Positions 60,599 through 64,000 of a stretch of DNA of 64,000 nucleotides are shown here, in pieces. Source of the DNA: Sediminispirochaeta bajacaliforniensis DSM 16054 (lineage in GTDB: Bacteria; Spirochaetota; Spirochaetia; DSM-16054; Sediminispirochaetaceae); NCBI RefSeq assembly GCF_000378205.1, contig NZ_KB899406.1, forward strand, positions 248,001 to 312,000, read 5' to 3'. The stretch's first letter is position 1; each line of letters opens with the position of its first letter. The notes under the pieces are model-generated. The model saw only the letters and a list, made by a program, of their open reading frames with translations, was not told where the DNA came from and searched no databases. The translations under genes were made by a program, and so were the position numbers.

Positions 60599-62707
60599 AT
60601 GATGATTCAGTCCGATTACCCGGAACGGGTATATGCAGGTCTACTTGGAAAGTGCATCGGTGTTCGCCTTGGCGCCCCGGTGGAGCCGACGGTGTGGAGC
60701 TATGAACGAATCCGGGAGACCTACGGGGATATTACCGGTTATGTGAAGGATTACAAGAACTTTGCCGCCGACGACGATGTAAACGGCCCGCTCTTTTTCA
60801 TTCGGGCCCTCTACGACTACGGGGAGAAACGGGAGATTACTGCCGAAGATATCGGTAACTGCTGGCTCAACTATACCCGGGAAGGGAGAGGTTTTTACTG
60901 GTGGGGGGGCTACGGCCGCAGTACCGAACACACGGCATACCTGAATTTGAAACATGGTATCCCGGCCCCTTCTTCCGGCTCGCTGGAGCGCAACGGCGCC
61001 ACTGTTGCCGAACAGATAGGTGGTCAAATCTTCATCGACTCATGGGGACTGATTTTTCCCGATAATCCGGAGGCTGCCGCCCGCTATGGAGAGATGGCGG
61101 CCAGTGTTTCCCACGACCGGAACGGCATCTACGGCGGCCGTTTTATCGCATCCGCTATTGCCGCCGCTTTTTCGTTACGGGAACCCGAAGCCATCATCGA
61201 GAAAGCCCTGTCCTTTATTCCGCAAGAGAGCGAATATGCCCGAGTCACCAGGGCGGTGATGGATTTTTATCACAAAAACAGCGACGATTTTCGGGCCTGT
61301 CGTGCCTTTCTCGAGGAGAACTTCGGCTACGATCGATATCCCGGTGTTTGCCATATCATTCCCAATGCCGGTGTCTGCATCCTCTCCCTGCTCTATGGAA
61401 AGGGCTCTCTTTCCCGTTCCGTGGAGATTGCGACGATGTGCGGATGGGATACCGACTGCAATGCAGGAAATGTAGGGACTATTATGGGGGTCGCCTGCGG
61501 CCTTGACGGGGTTGAGGAAAAATACCGAGGCCCTATAAACGACTTTCATGCCGCCAGCAGTATTGCAGGAAGCCTTAACATCCTGGATCTGCCCACCGAG
61601 GCAAAGCGACTGGCCCTTCTTGGCTACCGCATGGCGGGAGAGAGGTCCCCTGAATCCCTTGCCTCCTCGACGCCGGAGCGACAGCTGCTCTTCGACTTTC
61701 CCTTCCCCGGCGCTACTCACGGATTCCGCTCCTCCGACAGCCGCTATCTGACCCTCTCCCCGGGAAGGGACGGTACGCACTACGTCCTTTCTGCCCTGGT
61801 CGACCGGCTGCCCCGGTACCAGAAAAAGCGGCTTTTTTACAAGAGCTTTTATCGTCGGGAGGACTTTTCCGACGAACGCTATCTTCCCGCTTTCACTCCC
61901 CTGGTTTATTCCGGTCAGAGCCTTTGCTGTCGTTTCCGATGGGATGCCTATTCCGAGGTGCTGCCGGCCATCAGCCTCTACGTGAGGACGACCGGCGACA
62001 AGTCATATCTGGAAAGCAGGCCCTTTTTTCCGAAGCGGGGAGCCGACGGCGTTCTCGAGACCGAAGATCTCTGCTGGACGATTCCCGATACCGGAGGCAG
62101 GGCCATAGATGAAATCGGTATCACCGTCGAAGGCCGCGAAAAGGAGCTCTGTTTTGGTAAACTGTTGCTTCACCGTTTTTCCACCGAGGGCAGGGGAACT
62201 CAAACCCTTGATTTCTCGAAGGAGTGTGTGGAATTCGATACCATCACCCAAACCACCTATGACGGCGGGGCATGGATGCTCGAGGAAAGCCACGTTCAGG
62301 CCATCTGTCCGGAGAGAAACGAACTCTATACCGGAAACTTTTATACCCGTGATCTCCTGCTCCGGACGACGATCACACCGGAACACGGTGAAAGTCACAT
62401 GCTGATCCTCCGGGCGAAGGGACGGCGTCACGGTTATTTCGTCGGCTTCGACGGGAAAGACAGGGTCCGCCTTATGAAGAATGACAACGGCCTGGAAGAG
62501 TGTGCGAGTGTTGCCTTTCCCTGGCGCCATGGCAGGTGCTATGAGGTTGAGTCATCGATCCGGGGAGATACCATCATCTTTTCTGTAGAGGGACAGAAGG
62601 TTCTGGAATATTGTGATCCTGCTCCCTATCGATATGGTATGTACGGGCTGGCTCAGCTTTCGGCGTCCCGGACTCTGTTTGGCTCCGTGGTGGGAGAAGA
62701 GCTATAG
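60599..62707 (+). CDS. ADP-ribosylglycohydrolase-family protein with C-terminal beta domain
   Basis: The 702-residue protein has a complete DraG-type domain (residues 1-345): YAGLLGKCIGVRLGAPVEPT, the metal site AADDDVNG (the usual TDDT is altered), SHDRNGIYGG and CGWDTDCNAGNVGTIMG, which keeps the W-D-T-D metal motif. About 350 further residues form a C-terminal beta-rich region of the concanavalin/glycoside-binding type. Family proteins cleave ADP-ribosyl or other glycosidic bonds; the extra domain may grip a carbohydrate. No signal peptide is present, so it acts in the cytoplasm. It ends the nine-gene unit and is followed by a terminator. Confidence 0.85.
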   Translation: MMIQSDYPERVYAGLLGKCIGVRLGAPVEPTVWSYERIRETYGDITGYVKDYKNFAADDDVNGPLFFIRALYDYGEKREITAEDIGNCWLNYTREGRGFYWWGGYGRSTEHTAYLNLKHGIPAPSSGSLERNGATVAEQIGGQIFIDSWGLIFPDNPEAAARYGEMAASVSHDRNGIYGGRFIASAIAAAFSLREPEAIIEKALSFIPQESEYARVTRAVMDFYHKNSDDFRACRAFLEENFGYDRYPGVCHIIPNAGVCILSLLYGKGSLSRSVEIATMCGWDTDCNAGNVGTIMGVACGLDGVEEKYRGPINDFHAASSIAGSLNILDLPTEAKRLALLGYRMAGERSPESLASSTPERQLLFDFPFPGATHGFRSSDSRYLTLSPGRDGTHYVLSALVDRLPRYQKKRLFYKSFYRREDFSDERYLPAFTPLVYSGQSLCCRFRWDAYSEVLPAISLYVRTTGDKSYLESRPFFPKRGADGVLETEDLCWTIPDTGGRAIDEIGITVEGREKELCFGKLLLHRFSTEGRGTQTLDFSKECVEFDTITQTTYDGGAWMLEESHVQAICPERNELYTGNFYTRDLLLRTTITPEHGESHMLILRAKGRRHGYFVGFDGKDRVRLMKNDNGLEECASVAFPWRHGRCYEVESSIRGDTIIFSVEGQKVLEYCDPAPYRYGMYGLAQLSASRTLFGSVVGEEL

Positions 62708-62744
62708 GAACGTTTGTTTTGGTGGGTATTGAAGGTTTGTTCCG

Positions 62745-62789
62745 GAAAAAAGATGGCTGCCGGCCATGCCGACAGCCATCCCTGTTTTT
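62745..62789. terminator. Bidirectional terminator between the nine-gene unit and the flavoprotein gene
   Basis: GATGGCTG (62752-62759) pairs with CAGCCATC (62773-62780), with an inner C/G-rich stem. On the plus strand TTTTTT follows at 62784-62789, and on the minus strand TTTTTT follows the stem, so it can end both convergent transcripts. Confidence 0.9.
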
Positions 62790-64000
62790 TATTCCTGATT
62801 GCTTTCTGCCGCGGCGTTTTCCCCGGCAATCTTACCGAAGACATTGATATCAACCAGGGCGTTTCCGCCCAAACGGTTGGATCCGTGAATTCCTCCCGTG
62901 GTTTCTCCTGCAGCATAAAGCCCCGGAATCACATTACCATCTTTATCGATGACCTGGGTCTTTTCATTAATCTTGATGCCGCCCATGGTGTGATGGACCG
63001 TCGGCTTCCTCGCACCTGCGTAATACGGGGGCTGATCAATCTTGTCGGCGAAAAGGGTTCGTCCGAATGCATCCGGTCCGCCTGTTTCAACGGCCTTGTT
63101 GAATTCGGCAACCGAAGCCTTCAGGTTATCTGCATCAACACCGATTTCATCGGCCAGCTCTTCCAGGCTATCCGCTTTATACGCCCGACCCTGATCAAGA
63201 AGCTCCTGCATCGTTTCGTTGAAGTTGTTCTTGATGTCGGTGGTGGGGTAACAGTGACCATCGAGGATGACCCACATAAAGGCGTCTTCCTGGTCGAAGA
63301 GGGCTTTTGTCATTACATCACGACGGGCTCCTTCGTCGACAAAACGCTTGCCATCCTTATTAACGAAGATGCGGTTTTCAACCCCCAACTCGATATTTCC
63401 CGAAAGGCTGCCGGTATCCGGGTCCCCCATGGGAAGCAGCTGAATATACTCCATGCCGACAAGATCGGCACCAACCTTCTCGGCCAGGGCCAAGCCGTCA
63501 CCTGTAGCACCGGGATGGTTTGTTGTCTTGATAGTGGTAAGGGTAGGCCATATCTTGTTGTACTTGTCCCGAAGTTCTATATTTGCACCGAAACCGCCGG
63601 TGGTGAGGATGACCGCCTTATGCGCCTGGGCAACTATCGTGGCATCGGGTCCTGTCGCTTTTACGACGCTGACGCGACCATCTTCCTTGTAGAGATCGAC
63701 GGCCCTTGTATCGGTAAGGAGGGTGATTCCGTCATGTTGCTTGATGTAATTCATGTAGGTTTCGATGTAGCCCGTACCAAGCGGCTTTACCGGCTTATGG
63801 GCCCTGGGCCACAGTCCGCCCAAAACGGTGAAGATCTGACCCTTGAATTCCATGCCCAGACTTTCCAGCCACTGGAGCGTGGGGTAGGCGTTTTCCACCA
63901 TGGTGTGGATGAGAACCGGATTACCTAATTCATCTCCCCCTTCATAGGTCTGGGTATAATGCTTTTCGATTGAATCTTCGATACCTGCCGGTTTCTGGCG
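62789..64000 (-). CDS. Fumarate-reductase-like flavoprotein (flavocytochrome c/urocanate reductase type, partial)
   Basis: The minus-strand frame is open from the right window edge to the stop at 62789, so at least 400 residues of the C-terminal part are seen and the N-terminus is outside. Family features: TGYIETYMNYIKQHDG, the FAD-side ILTTGGFGANIELRDKYN, NRIFVNKDGKRFVDEGARRD with a catalytic Arg, TVHHTMGGIKIN with a His, and the terminal GLYAAGETTGGIHGSNRLGG. These are the marks of FAD-dependent reductases of fumarate, urocanate or other unsaturated acids. It may allow anaerobic respiration or electron disposal. Covalent FMN domains, if any, would be in the missing part. Confidence 0.88.
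   Translation of the reverse strand, partial: RQKPAGIEDSIEKHYTQTYEGGDELGNPVLIHTMVENAYPTLQWLESLGMEFKGQIFTVLGGLWPRAHKPVKPLGTGYIETYMNYIKQHDGITLLTDTRAVDLYKEDGRVSVVKATGPDATIVAQAHKAVILTTGGFGANIELRDKYNKIWPTLTTIKTTNHPGATGDGLALAEKVGADLVGMEYIQLLPMGDPDTGSLSGNIELGVENRIFVNKDGKRFVDEGARRDVMTKALFDQEDAFMWVILDGHCYPTTDIKNNFNETMQELLDQGRAYKADSLEELADEIGVDADNLKASVAEFNKAVETGGPDAFGRTLFADKIDQPPYYAGARKPTVHHTMGGIKINEKTQVIDKDGNVIPGLYAAGETTGGIHGSNRLGGNALVDINVFGKIAGENAAAESNQE

Noticed and set aside
62706-62718. Partial copy of the LacI operator (GGAACGTT) just after the nine-gene unit
   Set aside because: Only 8 of 12 bases match and symmetry is lost; it lies between convergent genes with no promoter, so chance is the better explanation.
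62714-63928. 404-residue open frame on the plus strand opposite the flavoprotein gene
   Set aside because: It is the exact antisense of a clearly recognisable FAD-reductase gene, has no ribosome binding site, and its protein shows no family features.

Overview
The window looks like the chromosome of a free-living, anaerobic, motile spirochaete of the Spirochaeta/Sediminispirochaeta type. This is inferred from three things: sugar-binding proteins whose signal peptides end in an FA(G/N)G..QE pattern, heavy investment in chemotaxis and PAS/HD-GYP signalling, and fermentative metabolism (HydG for [FeFe]-hydrogenase, a 2-oxoacid oxidoreductase with butyrate-kinase-type ATP formation). Genes lie on both strands in tight operons with many 4-base stop/start overlaps.

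Layout. 1-959: start of hydG (cut by the window edge). 1270-9158: a membrane-anchored sugar-binding protein, a YesM-type kinase and an AraC-type response regulator, followed by a three-gene CUT1 sugar importer; a 21-base repeat sits before the importer promoter and twice, inverted, after the importer. 9290-14010: XRE regulator, MCP, CheW and a receiver/PAS/kinase protein whose kinase residues are degenerate. 14196-16254: an AT-rich toxin-antitoxin pair and a MATE exporter. 16269-23332: two DeoR regulators flanking an ADP-dependent sugar kinase, divergent from a second CUT1 importer and a class II aldolase. 23393-29105: an AraC fragment, a PAS-LuxR regulator, an MCP and a PAS-HD-GYP protein. 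29438-31574: a decayed IS66-family element. 31758-31830: initiator tRNA. 31926-33512: a repeat lipoprotein.

33763-40135 is an amino-acid/2-oxoacid fermentation island: an Lrp-type regulator divergent from iorA-iorB-ptb-buk and an unusual HTH-cupin-phosphotransacylase fusion. IorA lacks the usual C-terminal ferredoxin domain. 40161-48513 holds mixed genes: a PGPGW membrane protein, a lone ABC ATPase, a GNAT enzyme, a HAMP/GAF/HD-GYP protein, a NYN-LOTUS RNA-type protein and a 7TM hybrid kinase. 48555-50978 is a TetR regulon with the same operator before the regulator and before its target operon. 51179-52352 is a MerR regulator followed by the wreck of an aldo/keto reductase.

52569-62707 is the most unusual part: a nine-gene, apparently single transcription unit under a LacI repressor with two identical operators. 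It encodes two ADP-ribosylglycohydrolase-family proteins, the two subunits of an NDP-forming acyl-CoA synthetase, a stand-alone citryl-CoA-lyase-like protein and a complete LplB/YtcP-type importer. The synthetase plus lyase together resemble a split ATP-citrate lyase dedicated to an imported substrate. The window ends in a fumarate-reductase-like flavoprotein (62789 to the edge). None of the three CUT1 importers has its own ATPase gene, so a shared ATPase elsewhere is inferred.
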